A stretch of DNA of 64,000 bases from Bacteroidales bacterium UBA5429 (GCA_002427605.1 DIRT01000023.1:1-64000), one strand, 5' to 3'; positions 1 to 8,500 are shown, counted from the stretch's first letter. The notes: generated by a model from the letters alone, not told the origin. Numbers and translations are program-made.

Positions 1-64
1 CAAAACTTTTTAGCTGCGGAATTTGGGTTATTTATAAAAGAAAAAGAATATCAAAAAATAATCG

Positions 65-72
65 TATATTTG
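65..72 (+). promoter_or_regulatory. Putative Bacteroidota -7 box (TATATTTG)
   Basis: The sequence TATATTTG matches the Bacteroidota housekeeping -7 consensus TAnnTTTG and lies about 75 bases ahead of the M20 peptidase start. No convincing TTTG -33 box is visible upstream, so this is a moderate call. Confidence 0.45.
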
Positions 73-145
73 TCGGTTAGTTTGTACGGATTTTAATAAC
101 TCTTTTACAAATGAACTGAAACAGAATTATTTATTAACTAAAAAT

Positions 146-1816
146 ATGAATTGTATGGAATTTGTGAATGCTAAAATGGCTGCGCGTATCGAGGAGATTG
201 CAGTTGCTTTGACGAATCAACTCAGTGTGGTTGAAACTCCCGGAGAATTAAACTCTGTTCAGAAAGTATATGACATCTTTACTGAAATGGATTACTATAA
301 GAAAAATCCTGATCTTCTTCAATTTGTAAATATAAAGAATGACAAACTGGGTCGTCGTTCTTTGATTGCAACAATGAAGGGTGGAAAAGGGAATTCAAAA
401 AAGACAATTGTTATGATTGGACATACTGATACAGTAGGTATTTCCGACTATGGCACATTGAAAGAGTATGCGCATAGACCTTATGAATTGACTGAAAAAT
501 TTAAAGAGATTGCTACATCATTGCCAGAAGAAGCTAAAAAAGACTTAGAATCAGGCGATTATCTTTTCGGTAGAGGACTTTTCGACATGAAAACTGGAGA
601 TGCTATTATTATGGCGATTATGGAAGAAATTTCCAAAGATATCGAGAACTTTGAAGGCAATCTCATCTTTGCAGCAGTTTGTGACGAAGAGGGAAATTCC
701 GGCGGCATGTTGGCAGTTGTACCTGAACTGATCAAAATGAGAGAAAAATATGGCTATGATTATTTGGCGCTGTTGGATACCGACTATATGACCGCTGAAT
801 ATGAAGGCGATCCCAATAAATATGTTTATATCGGAACTGTTGGAAAATTGATGCCTTCTTTCTATGTTGTAGGTAAAGAAACTCACGTTGGAGAGTCTTT
901 CAAAGGAATTGATGCAAACCAAATCTTAGCTTCGATTACCAATCGTATCAACCTCAATGCCGACTTCTGTGATGTGGCTGAAGGGGAAGTTTCATTACCT
1001 CCTATTACATTGAAACAAAGAGACTTAAAACCGGAATATTCGGTTCAAACGGTACAATATGCAACCTCATTCTTTAACTATGCAACCCATATCAGCACGC
1101 CTGATGAAGTGTTGGAGAAAATGGTGAAAGCAGCTGAAGAGGCGTTCCAAAACACAATCGACGACTTGAATCACCAATACAAACGCTTCTGTGAATTGGC
1201 GAACAGAACCTATAAACAACTGCCTTGGAAAACCAGAGTTTTGACTTATGATCAGCTCTACAACAAGGTGAAAGCAGAGATGGGTGACCAATTGGATGTT
1301 CAACTTAAAGAGCTTTCCGATCGCATGATGGCAGATGAGAGCATCGATCAACGTGACTTCTCATTGAAACTGGTAGAATTGACTCACCACTTGTGGAGCG
1401 ACCGCGATCCGGTGGTAATCGTCTATTTCACACCTCCTTACTATCCACATATCTACGTTGAAGGTAAAGAGCCCAGAGAGAAAGCTTTACTGGACGCTGT
1501 AGCGGATGCAGTGAACAGCACCAAAACCGACTATAAACTGGTGTACAAGAAATTCTTCCCTTACATTTCCGACTTAAGTTATGCAGCAGCACCTAAAGAT
1601 CCCAAGATCATCGCTGCATTGAAGAACAATATGCCCGGATTTGGCGTGAAGTATGACCTTCCACTGGAAGATATGCAAAAACTGGATCTGCCCGTTTTGG
1701 ATATCGGCGCCTATGGTAAAGACGCACACCGCTTCACCGAAAGAATCGAAAAGAGATACTCATTCGAAGTAGCCCCAATTTTGGTGTACAAAACGATAAT
1801 GAACCTCCTGAAATGA
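146..1816 (+). CDS. M20 family metallopeptidase, RocB-like
   Basis: A 556-residue cytoplasmic zinc hydrolase of the M20/M25/M40 family, closest in layout to the RocB-like 'arginine utilization' group; its substrate is unknown. The family metal-site motifs appear in order: GHTDTVG near residue 94, GRGLFDMKTGDA near 145 with the bridging Asp, and CDEEGNSGG near 180 with the catalytic and metal-binding Glu pair. GKETHVGESFKG near 255 is the lid/dimerisation region with its conserved His. The length of about 550 fits RocB rather than the shorter (about 400) dipeptidases. There is no signal peptide. The start chosen is the first ATG; M4 is an alternative. The gene stands alone with its own promoter and terminator, and its stop codon overlaps a tandem heptamer array. 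Confidence 0.88.
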   Translation: MNCMEFVNAKMAARIEEIAVALTNQLSVVETPGELNSVQKVYDIFTEMDYYKKNPDLLQFVNIKNDKLGRRSLIATMKGGKGNSKKTIVMIGHTDTVGISDYGTLKEYAHRPYELTEKFKEIATSLPEEAKKDLESGDYLFGRGLFDMKTGDAIIMAIMEEISKDIENFEGNLIFAAVCDEEGNSGGMLAVVPELIKMREKYGYDYLALLDTDYMTAEYEGDPNKYVYIGTVGKLMPSFYVVGKETHVGESFKGIDANQILASITNRINLNADFCDVAEGEVSLPPITLKQRDLKPEYSVQTVQYATSFFNYATHISTPDEVLEKMVKAAEEAFQNTIDDLNHQYKRFCELANRTYKQLPWKTRVLTYDQLYNKVKAEMGDQLDVQLKELSDRMMADESIDQRDFSLKLVELTHHLWSDRDPVVIVYFTPPYYPHIYVEGKEPREKALLDAVADAVNSTKTDYKLVYKKFFPYISDLSYAAAPKDPKIIAALKNNMPGFGVKYDLPLEDMQKLDLPVLDIGAYGKDAHRFTERIEKRYSFEVAPILVYKTIMNLLK

Positions 1817-1863
1817 AGTTAGAAGTGAGAAATAAGAAGTAATGAATTGATTTCGGATTTCGG
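1815..1863 (+). repeat. Tandem heptamer arrays at the stop codon
   Basis: Two back-to-back 7-bp-period arrays begin inside the stop codon of the M20 gene. First come purine-rich units GAAGTTA, GAAGTGA, GAAATAA and GAAGTAA (1815-1842), then GATTTCG twice (1849-1862) followed by GAATTTAA. The same order, purine heptamers then GATTTCG units, recurs after ccsA and murB. Confidence 0.85.
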
Positions 1864-1878
1864 AATTTAAAACATCAA

Positions 1879-1911
1879 TTGCCACATCTTGTTAAGGTGT
1901 GGCAATTTTTG
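1879..1911 (+). terminator. Rho-independent terminator of the M20 gene
   Basis: A 12-bp stem (TTGCCACATCTT pairing with AAGGTGTGGCAA, one G-U pair) closes on a GTT loop and is followed by five or more T. It lies 63 bases after the M20 stop codon. Confidence 0.85.
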
Positions 1912-1960
1912 TTTATTCCTGAAATAAATATTCCAAAAGGTCTAAAATTCTAGAAACCAC

Positions 1961-2000
1961 CCCGCCCTTCGGGCACCCCTCCTTCTTCCAGAGGAGGGGA
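1961..2000. repeat. GC-rich double-hairpin intergenic repeat (REP-like)
   Basis: Two adjacent palindromes stand out in an AT-rich region: GCCCTTCGGGC (1964-1974), and CCCCTCC (1976-1982) paired with GGAGGGG (1993-1999). I recall similar sequences being dispersed in the intergenic regions of many Bacteroidota genomes; no other copy is visible in this window. Confidence 0.6.
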
Positions 2001-2075
2001 GTTGAAATAACAAAAGAGACACTACAAATCCTGCCCCCTATTTTTTATTATTTCAAAATAATAGATATAATTAAA
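2001..2075 (-). repeat. Dispersed poly-G element, copy 1 (divergent)
   Basis: Read on the minus strand, an A/T stretch runs into GGGGGCAGGA, then CTCTTTTGTTATTTCAAC and TCCCCTCC, which follows the order of conserved blocks in the better copies at 12.5, 23.1 and 51.3 kb. The right-hand part merges with the GC-rich hairpin repeat. It lies between two converging genes. Confidence 0.5.
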
Positions 2076-2115
2076 TATCAATGGGTTATATTAAAAAAAC
2101 TCAATGCCAAAACTT

Positions 2116-2143
2116 CCGAAATCCGAAATCCGAAATCCGAAAT
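2116..2143 (-). repeat. Tandem heptamer array, four units, at the HMA gene stop
   Basis: Four perfect CCGAAAT units on the plus strand, equivalent to the GATTTCG register on the minus strand. The array ends one base from the stop codon of the minus-strand HMA gene, in sense orientation to it. It forms an inverted partner to the array at 1849-1863. Confidence 0.9.
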
Positions 2144-2144
2144 C

Positions 2145-2519
2145 TCAGTGTCCTCCGCAGGAATGCTTACAGCTGCCTTTCTTTACGGGAGTAAAACATT
2201 CTTGGGGAAGTTTTTTGCGTGCTACAGGATCTCCCTTCACATCATCAGCGTCAAAACCCAACTTGGCGATTGCTTTTCTGATTGTGGCTTCATCGGTTTT
2301 TTTAGGATTATAAGTCACAGTTAAATTACCGGAGTGTTCACAAAACTGATAAGATGAAACCCCTTTCAAAAAAGGGATAATCTCTTTAAATATCTCATCA
2401 CTTTTGCTCGAACAAGCATTGGTTTTGATGGTTACAGTTTGTTTCTTGCTGCTTTGAGCATACAATGCTGTGGATAATCCAAAAGCAGCCAATACAACTA
2501 AAATGAACAGTTTTTTCAT
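2145..2519 (-). CDS. Secreted heavy-metal-associated (HMA) domain protein
   Basis: A 124-residue exported protein. Residues 1-21 form a signal peptide (ending ALYAQ). Residues about 27-95 match an HMA ferredoxin-like fold: TVTIKTNAC start, GNLTVTYNPKKTDEATIRKAI, and KLGFDADDVKGD end. The usual MxCxxC metal site is degenerate: only one Cys remains (NACSSKSDE), although the tail carries CFTP and CKHSCGGH, which could bind metal instead. It is the last gene of a minus-strand set with the TonB receptor 28 bases upstream. By context it is probably a periplasmic metal-binding accessory of that receptor. Copper or another soft metal is an inference only. Confidence 0.8.
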   Translation of the reverse strand: MKKLFILVVLAAFGLSTALYAQSSKKQTVTIKTNACSSKSDEIFKEIIPFLKGVSSYQFCEHSGNLTVTYNPKKTDEATIRKAIAKLGFDADDVKGDPVARKKLPQECFTPVKKGSCKHSCGGH

Positions 2520-2547
2520 AGGTTTATTTTTATTTATTTTTCAAATT

Positions 2548-4857
2548 CTAATGATTTCTAAGAGTTAATCTCATACCCACATAACCCATAATTCCGGTAA
2601 TCGGAGCATACACCATGGAAGCATCAAATTGAGGTCCAAAAGGATTATCATAGCCCAAAATAGGCATCTCCTGTTTATAATTCAACATATTTTCGGCTCC
2701 AATATAAAACTCCCATTGTTTATGCTTGCGGGTTATTTGTGCATTCAAAATAAAGTAATCAGGTGATTGCGCATCCAAACGGTACTGAGGCAATTCCTGT
2801 TCCGGTTGCACCAATGCCGGATCCAACTTAGGCAAACGCATCTTGCTATTGTATTGCAGTGTCGTATTGAATTTCCATTTGTTGTATCGGGTAGCATAGT
2901 TCAGATTCAGAAGTGCCTTATGCGGACTCATCAGCGCTTTTTGCTGCAATTGTCCGGCTGTAGTCATCTGCACATCATTAAATCTGTACGCCAGAGTAAT
3001 CTCAAAACGGTCAATCGGTAACATAATCAACTCCGCTTGAAAGGCATGCGAATAGGATTGGTTTAAAATCCCGTTAACACCTCCATTGAGGTTATAAACA
3101 TAAATGTTGTGCGCATCCCGATCCATATCTACAATGGTCTGATTAACAAAGTGAGTGTAGTGATAATCCACTGTAAAAATAGATTGTCCACCCTTCATTT
3201 TGAAAGTTCTGACATAACTTGCACCAACATTGTAAGCCTCTTCTGGTCTAAGATCTTCCACAAAGTTGAACTCTCTGTTACTCACCAGCAAAGAGAGATT
3301 TTCAGCAATCACATTGGAAACTCTGTACGCTTTTCCTGCCGATGCCCTCACTGCATTATGTTCCGATATTTGCCATTTGGTGTGCAAACGAGGAGTGTAC
3401 AGCATCTGATTATAGTAAGCATGATAATCTACCCTGAAACCGGGCATAACAATAAACTTTTCAGCTATGGAGTACGCATATTCCGCGTAGAATCCGGGTA
3501 CTATTTCTTTTTTATTTTGAAAATAGTGTGAGGTACTGACTTGGAGCGTTTTCAAAATTTCTCTCAAATAGTCAACCTGCATACTCAATCCCATTCCGAC
3601 ACGGTGATTTTCTTTTGCTCCAAAACGGTCTGAGTACAAAATATTTGCATATCCACTCACTTGTTCAGCATTGTAGAGACGCATCCCAAAAATCGACTGA
3701 TTATCCTGAAAGTTGAACGATAAAATCGTTCCAATACTTCTGTGATGGTGATCTTTAAACATAAATCCATTTTTTGTAATCAGATCTACCTTATTGGTTT
3801 TAATATGTAATCCGTAAGGATTGAACATGTTCAATTCCTGTTTGGGATCATACTTCATTTGCCCTCCTACCCTGTCTTCAATCAGATAACCGATCATAGT
3901 TCTGCCCTCCATCACCTCTTTATAGCGATAATCGATTCTGAACATGGAGTTCAATTGCTTAGTTAGAGGCAAATCCATAAAACCATCCTTATTGTTATCC
4001 AAACGTGCCATTTGAGAGTTGGCGTGTAATAAAAGCAATCCGTAAACCGGTTTAGTTTTGCTCATCGGGAAACGGGTATTAAGATTCACGTCTGCGGAAC
4101 CCATCGTATTTCCGTATAGATTCAAAAAGAGCTTTTCCTTATTGGTTTCCGGCTTTTTGTAGTCCAGATTGATCTGTCCGGTGATTCCCTCAAATCCATT
4201 AGATACTGAAGAGGTTCCTTTCGAAACACTGATCGCATCCATCCATGAACCGGGTACAAAACCCAATCCGAACTGATTGCCTAACAATCGGATATAGGGT
4301 ACATTTTCCAGTAAAATCTGCGTATAAATTCCGGATAAACCCAACATCGCAATCTGTTGAGCGCCACTTACGGCATCGGCATACTCAACATCCACGGAGA
4401 GCGAGCCCTCGAAGCTTTCTGCCAGATTGCAGCAAGCTGCTCTACGCAATCCTTCACTGGTAGTAATCTGAGTTAAAATCGGTTTGATAGAAATATAAGA
4501 ACCCTCTCTAGCTGAAACTTCTACGCCTTGCAGACTATTGGCTGAAGACAAAACTATATTTAGAGTTTCCTGATCTTGAGGCACTTCAATCGTATCGTTT
4601 GCATACGTTATATAGCGAACAATCAGACGATTTACCGAACTGACTCTAGTAATTTCAAATCGACCTTCTGCATCTGAAAAGGCTCCTATATTGGTTCCCA
4701 ACCACTGCACGGAGGCGCCTGAAACCGGAGACATACTACCTCCTTCACCATACTCAGTGATGGTTCCTTTTAAGGTTTGTACCTGGGCTTGAGTTGTCAT
4801 TATAAAAAATCCCAGACACAATAATATAAACAGTTGTTTTTTCATTTTATTCATCAT
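2548..4857 (-). CDS. TonB-dependent outer-membrane receptor (metal-associated type)
   Basis: A 769-residue outer-membrane receptor. It has an N-terminal signal peptide (to about residue 24), a carboxypeptidase-D-like beta-sandwich at about 28-110 (GAFSDAEGRFEI), a plug domain at about 120-235 (MLGLSGIYTQILLENVPY; GFEGITGQINL), and a C-terminal 22-strand-type barrel ending in RLTLRNH. The plug contains the unusual pair AACCNLAESFE. The gene lies between a His/Cys-rich membrane protein gene and a secreted HMA gene, so a role in uptake or efflux of a metal complex is inferred. Two extra Met codons at the start make the exact N-terminus uncertain by up to four residues. Confidence 0.88.
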   Translation of the reverse strand: MMNKMKKQLFILLCLGFFIMTTQAQVQTLKGTITEYGEGGSMSPVSGASVQWLGTNIGAFSDAEGRFEITRVSSVNRLIVRYITYANDTIEVPQDQETLNIVLSSANSLQGVEVSAREGSYISIKPILTQITTSEGLRRAACCNLAESFEGSLSVDVEYADAVSGAQQIAMLGLSGIYTQILLENVPYIRLLGNQFGLGFVPGSWMDAISVSKGTSSVSNGFEGITGQINLDYKKPETNKEKLFLNLYGNTMGSADVNLNTRFPMSKTKPVYGLLLLHANSQMARLDNNKDGFMDLPLTKQLNSMFRIDYRYKEVMEGRTMIGYLIEDRVGGQMKYDPKQELNMFNPYGLHIKTNKVDLITKNGFMFKDHHHRSIGTILSFNFQDNQSIFGMRLYNAEQVSGYANILYSDRFGAKENHRVGMGLSMQVDYLREILKTLQVSTSHYFQNKKEIVPGFYAEYAYSIAEKFIVMPGFRVDYHAYYNQMLYTPRLHTKWQISEHNAVRASAGKAYRVSNVIAENLSLLVSNREFNFVEDLRPEEAYNVGASYVRTFKMKGGQSIFTVDYHYTHFVNQTIVDMDRDAHNIYVYNLNGGVNGILNQSYSHAFQAELIMLPIDRFEITLAYRFNDVQMTTAGQLQQKALMSPHKALLNLNYATRYNKWKFNTTLQYNSKMRLPKLDPALVQPEQELPQYRLDAQSPDYFILNAQITRKHKQWEFYIGAENMLNYKQEMPILGYDNPFGPQFDASMVYAPITGIMGYVGMRLTLRNH

Positions 4858-4944
4858 TTTAGCACAAGTAAAATCTACTTGTAGTCATTAACAATAGTGT
4901 AAATAATTCGCAGTGTACTTTATAACAATTTGAACAACAAACTA

Positions 4945-5436
4945 TTAGGCGTACAATACTCTTTGAGAAATAAAATGAATAAAATCGGGACTCCCCGCTC
5001 GAATGGAGGGAGGATCAATATCTGTACTCATCTGTTCAAAAGAGGCTGGAACAGATGATATTTCAACTATTGGCTCATTGAAAAGATCAATCGGATCACA
5101 TGTTAATTGATATTCCTTTGATAAATCATCAACTTTATAGCTATCAGTAATTTTTATCAGTTGGGAAACCAGCGAACAATGAGAGTGCATAGTACAGTGA
5201 GAATGTTCCTCATCCACTGATGAGCAGGCATGACATTCTTCAGACTCACAACCTGTATGATGATGTTCATGGATAAGCAAATAGATACTATGTCGCGAAG
5301 TAGAACAAATATGATCATGCGATTCCGTACACACATGAACTGTCACCATAATCCCTGATGAAAACACAAAAAAGATCAGCATCACCACCATGGTGATAAC
5401 GTGCGATAAAATCTTATATACTCTTTTGTTTTTCAT
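4945..5436 (-). CDS. His/Cys-rich membrane-anchored protein (HYC_CC_PP-like)
   Basis: A 163-residue protein with a single N-terminal membrane segment (about residues 10-30, HVITMVVMLIFFVFSSGIMV), followed by a region dense in His and Cys (HVCTES, CSTSRHS, HEHHHTGC, CHACS, HSHCTMHSHC) and a C-terminal DPPSIRAGSPDF segment. The spacing of HxC, Cys pairs and a PP motif resembles the HYC_CC_PP family often found ahead of TonB receptors. I infer metal binding in the periplasm. The start was moved to the ATG at 5436 because the promoter box at 5446-5453 leaves no room for the longer frame. It is probably the first gene of the operon with the receptor and HMA protein. Confidence 0.72.
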   Translation of the reverse strand: MKNKRVYKILSHVITMVVMLIFFVFSSGIMVTVHVCTESHDHICSTSRHSIYLLIHEHHHTGCESEECHACSSVDEEHSHCTMHSHCSLVSQLIKITDSYKVDDLSKEYQLTCDPIDLFNEPIVEISSVPASFEQMSTDIDPPSIRAGSPDFIHFISQRVLYA

Positions 5437-5445
5437 AATAATCTG

Positions 5446-5453
5446 CAAAAATA
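5446..5453 (-). promoter_or_regulatory. Putative -7 box (TATTTTTG) for the metal operon
   Basis: On the minus strand TATTTTTG lies 10 bases ahead of the chosen ATG, so the transcript would have a very short leader. Confidence 0.6.
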
Positions 5454-5524
5454 GGAAAAATTTATATATAAATGGTTTGTGATCAAAATTACAATTACAC
5501 TTGTTTTAAATCCAAAATTAATTA

Positions 5525-5532
5525 TACATTTG
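5525..5532 (+). promoter_or_regulatory. Putative promoter (TTG-21 bp-TACATTTG)
   Basis: TACATTTG fits TAnnTTTG, with TTG at 5501-5503 about 21 bases upstream as a -33 candidate. It serves the small secreted protein starting at 5582. Confidence 0.65.
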
Positions 5533-5581
5533 CACCTATAAAATCCGGAAATAAAATCAATAATTCAAATTAATACTGATT

Positions 5582-6109
5582 ATGAAGCATTTAGTGTTTA
5601 TTATAAGTTTAATTTTATTCATCAACCTCAATGTTTATCCACAAAATAACAGTATCAATTTTACCGATGAGAATGGAAAAAAACAAGGTTTTTGGATTGA
5701 AGATAATGAATGTGCTTACTATGTAGATGATGTATTGCATGGATTAAGTATAAGCTATTTTAAGAAAAATCATAACTTATTTCGTATTGGAGAATTTGAA
5801 AACGGTGAATATGCCGGAACTTGGATGTTTTTTGATGAAAAAGTTGGATATCTTAGTTGTAAAATATTTGATATCAAGTTAAATGATGGGAAAAAAGTGC
5901 TGATTGATAAGTATCGTGGATTAACAAAAACACCAATACGTCAGGCGTATATGATTGAATATTATCCTACTGGCGTTATAAAGAAAGAAGGTATTATCCT
6001 TTATGACAGCAGTATGGAAGTAGATTTTTACGAATATGGTTCGTGGAAATTTTATAATGAAAAAGGAGAGCTGATAAAAGTTGAAAACAAATCTCCATCT
6101 ACCGACTAA
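5582..6109 (+). CDS. Secreted MORN-like repeat protein of unknown function
   Basis: A 175-residue protein with a clear signal peptide (residues 1-21, ending NVYPQ). The mature part has short aromatic/Gly repeats of the MORN/YwqK type: NGKKQGFWIE, HGLSISYFK, ENGEYAGTWMFFDE, YYPTGVIKKEGI and YGSWKFYNEKGEL. Such repeats form small beta-sheets in many secreted Bacteroidota proteins; no enzymatic motif is visible. It is a single gene with its own promoter. Base composition is more A/T-rich than its neighbours. A gene remnant with its own signal peptide follows 45 bases downstream. Confidence 0.7.
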   Translation: MKHLVFIISLILFINLNVYPQNNSINFTDENGKKQGFWIEDNECAYYVDDVLHGLSISYFKKNHNLFRIGEFENGEYAGTWMFFDEKVGYLSCKIFDIKLNDGKKVLIDKYRGLTKTPIRQAYMIEYYPTGVIKKEGIILYDSSMEVDFYEYGSWKFYNEKGELIKVENKSPSTD

Positions 6110-6154
6110 ATTCTAAATTTATGAATCTGCGAAGTATATAATTCAAAAACAGGT

Positions 6155-6330
6155 ATGAAAAAAAGTATTTTAGTTTTCTTCTTTATATTGTTGCTCAGCC
6201 ATACTGTTTTATCTCAAATTGAATCTCATTAATGTTATAGACAAAGATAATTACAAATTTACAATAGTTTCTCCGAAAATTAAAGACAAAGAGAAAGGTA
6301 AAGAGAAAATCAAATTAGGGGATCACATCG
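6155..6330 (+). pseudogene. Remnant of a secreted protein gene (frameshifted, truncated)
   Basis: The ATG at 6155 opens a perfect signal peptide (KKSILVFFFILLLSHTVLSQ) that runs into a stop at 6230-6232. A second frame, overlapping it, continues with NVIDKDNYKFTIVSPKIK and then a Lys-rich stretch up to about 6330, where a tandem heptamer array and the murB 3' end begin. This reads as the 5' end of an exported protein gene with one frameshift and a lost 3' part. I do not recognise the family. Confidence 0.6.
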
Positions 6331-6382
6331 CATTCCGAAATCCGAAATCATTCCGCCTTAAAATTCTACCTTCTTCCTTCTA
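6331..6382 (-). repeat. Composite heptamer array overlapping the murB stop
   Basis: On the minus strand, starting within the last codons of murB, the units AGGTAGA, AGGAAGA and AGGTAGA are followed by AGGCGGA, AT, then GATTTCG twice and GAAT. The murB stop codon TAG lies inside the first unit. The order matches the arrays after the M20 gene and ccsA. Confidence 0.85.
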
Positions 6383-7375
6383 CCTTTGCACAATCACCTC
6401 TGGTTCAAGGTAAACTCCATACTTCTGCACGACGCTTTCCTTGATCTTTTCCGCTAATTGGAGAATTTCTTGTCCTGTGGCGATACCGTAGTTGACTAGG
6501 ATTAGGGCTTGTTTGGGATACACGCCGGCGTCCCCTTCGCGATACCCTTTCCAGCCCGCCATATCAATCAGCTGTCCGGCTGCCAGCTTTATATTCTCAT
6601 TCGCTACCGGATAACCAATCAGATTGGGATATTCCGCTTTCAGCTGATTCCATTGTTCTATAGAAACAACGGGATTTTTGAAAAAGCTTCCTGCTGAACC
6701 GATCTCCTTTACCGATGGCAATTTGGAGTTTCTTATCCGAAGCACTTCATCACGAACTCCGGCAAGGGTCACTTTATCAGGCTCTTGCGCCAACTCCTTC
6801 AAGGCGCCATATTCAAGGTTAAACGATTTAATCTTATACAACTGAAATACCACTTCCGTAATCACATATTGATCTTTAACCTCTCTCTTAAAAATCGAAT
6901 CGCGGTAGCCAAATCGGCAATCCTCATTGGTAAACAGCACTTTACGTCCATTGTCGAGACGCAAAGTATGGACTTGAAAGATCCGATCTTTAGCTTCCAT
7001 ACCATACGCTCCGATATTTTGCACAGCGCTACTCCCCACTTTTCCGGGAATACCGGCTAAATTCTCCAATCCGTAATAATTATGCTCCACACAGTAATTT
7101 ACCAGATCATCCCATTCCTCACCGGCCGCTACTTTCAGATAAACATAGGTACTATTTTCCGCTATCCATTGAATCCCTTTCGTATTGATATAGAACACTC
7201 TGGCTGCTAAATCCTGAGTAAACAGGAAGTTGCTTCCTCCCCCCAAAATTAAAAACGGTTCAAAAAAAAGTTTCTTTTCAATCGCATCCACCAGCTGAGA
7301 GGGATCTGTAATCTCAATCAACTCTTTACATAATGCACTAATTCCGAATGTATTATATTGTTTTAAATCAACCAT
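6380..7375 (-). CDS. murB: UDP-N-acetylmuramate dehydrogenase MurB
   Basis: This 331-residue flavoenzyme reduces UDP-N-acetylenolpyruvoylglucosamine to UDP-N-acetylmuramate with NADPH in the cytoplasmic stage of peptidoglycan synthesis. The FAD-binding motif LGGGSNFLF is near residue 44, GIPGKVGSSAVQNIGAYG near 109, and YRDSIFK near 157. The catalytic SAGSFFKNP (Ser proton donor) is near 229, and PKQALILVNYG near 289. The length fits the type I enzymes. It is downstream of anmK with six bases between them, so one transcript is likely, and both handle N-acetylmuramic acid. Its stop codon is embedded in a heptamer array. Confidence 0.96.
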   Translation of the reverse strand: MVDLKQYNTFGISALCKELIEITDPSQLVDAIEKKLFFEPFLILGGGSNFLFTQDLAARVFYINTKGIQWIAENSTYVYLKVAAGEEWDDLVNYCVEHNYYGLENLAGIPGKVGSSAVQNIGAYGMEAKDRIFQVHTLRLDNGRKVLFTNEDCRFGYRDSIFKREVKDQYVITEVVFQLYKIKSFNLEYGALKELAQEPDKVTLAGVRDEVLRIRNSKLPSVKEIGSAGSFFKNPVVSIEQWNQLKAEYPNLIGYPVANENIKLAAGQLIDMAGWKGYREGDAGVYPKQALILVNYGIATGQEILQLAEKIKESVVQKYGVYLEPEVIVQR

Positions 7376-7381
7376 AATTCA

Positions 7382-8446
7382 TCATTTTTTTGATATCCAA
7401 TAGATTGCTCCACCTGCACTATCTTGTGTAGCACCGGTAACCGAAGCGAGTGTATTATCCTCTTGACGCCATCTCAAATAGCCCAAAAATGCAAAAACAA
7501 TCGCCTCCTTAAACTTGATTGTCTGCTCATCAGGAAGACAAATTTCCGATTGAGTATGTGCAGCTATTCGCTTCATTAAAAATGAGTTAAACGCACCTCC
7601 ACCCGTCACCAACACCTTTCCTTGATCCGGCAGATTAGCCCCGATAACAGATGCAATATGCTCCGTGATGGTTGCCATTAAATCCTCCGATGAAGCTTCC
7701 GTTTCCTCTAAAATCGGCAAAAACACCTGCTCAAACCACTCCCGTCCCAACGATTTAGGGTATGGTTTTTTATAATATTTTAATTTTTGTAATTGAATTA
7801 TTAGGGGGGAGACAATTCGTCCCTTTTCGGCAATCGCTCCCTCTCTATCGAACGGGTATCCCATTTGGCGCGCATAGTGATTGAGTGGGATATTGCAGAG
7901 CGAAATATCATAAGCCACCCACTTCGCTCCATCCTCGAAAGAGATATTAGCTATACCACCCAGATTCAGACACGCATCATACTCTGAAAAGAGCAAGCGA
8001 TCTCCAATTGGCACCAGAGGAGCCCCCTGACCGCCCAACGCCACATCCAAAGAGCGGAAGTCACACACAACAGGTATTCCGGTCAGTCCGGCAAGTGTTC
8101 CACCATTGCCAATCTGAGTCGTGAAGCCCAGCTCCGGTGCATGAAAAACGGTATGACCGTGAGAAGCAATAAAATCGGGTGTGATGCCTACCTTTCCGAT
8201 CAGCCGATTCACCTCCTGAGCACAAAATTGCGCAAACTCCTGATCCAACCGCATCAGTTCAAAACCGGACAACTGGTGTGCCCGCCCCAACCGACTGCGC
8301 AGCTCGTCACTATAAGAAACCTCCTCCGTAGCTACCACCTCATAGCGATAAACTCCCTGATTTTCTGTAAATTGACAAAAAGCCAAATCCAGTCCATCCA
8401 GCGAAGTCCCCGACATTAAACCGATAACAAATCTATAATGTTGCAT
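7382..8446 (-). CDS. anmK: Anhydro-N-acetylmuramic acid kinase AnmK
   Basis: A 354-residue kinase that cleaves and phosphorylates 1,6-anhydro-MurNAc to MurNAc-6-phosphate in cell-wall recycling. It carries GLMSGTSLDGLDLA (phosphate-binding) at residues 9-22, HGHTVFH near 95, DFRSLDVALGGQGAPLVP with the catalytic Asp near 125, LNLGGIANISF near 160 and VTGGGAFN near 280. The length is normal (about 350-370). It heads the anmK-murB pair. A G6 run on the opposite strand lies at 7804-7809, inside the codons for VSPLII. Confidence 0.96.
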   Translation of the reverse strand: MQHYRFVIGLMSGTSLDGLDLAFCQFTENQGVYRYEVVATEEVSYSDELRSRLGRAHQLSGFELMRLDQEFAQFCAQEVNRLIGKVGITPDFIASHGHTVFHAPELGFTTQIGNGGTLAGLTGIPVVCDFRSLDVALGGQGAPLVPIGDRLLFSEYDACLNLGGIANISFEDGAKWVAYDISLCNIPLNHYARQMGYPFDREGAIAEKGRIVSPLIIQLQKLKYYKKPYPKSLGREWFEQVFLPILEETEASSEDLMATITEHIASVIGANLPDQGKVLVTGGGAFNSFLMKRIAAHTQSEICLPDEQTIKFKEAIVFAFLGYLRWRQEDNTLASVTGATQDSAGGAIYWISKK

Positions 8447-8500
8447 TGTGGAAAAAATAACTCACAAAAGTAAGAAAAAGTTTCAATATAAAACTCTGTT

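Noticed and set aside
2116..2143. Heptamer arrays as CRISPR repeats
   Set aside because: Units are 7 bp, directly tandem with no spacers, and no cas genes are present.
2104..2313. 69-codon plus-strand frame over the HMA gene
   Set aside because: It starts in the heptamer array and is antisense to a well-supported gene.
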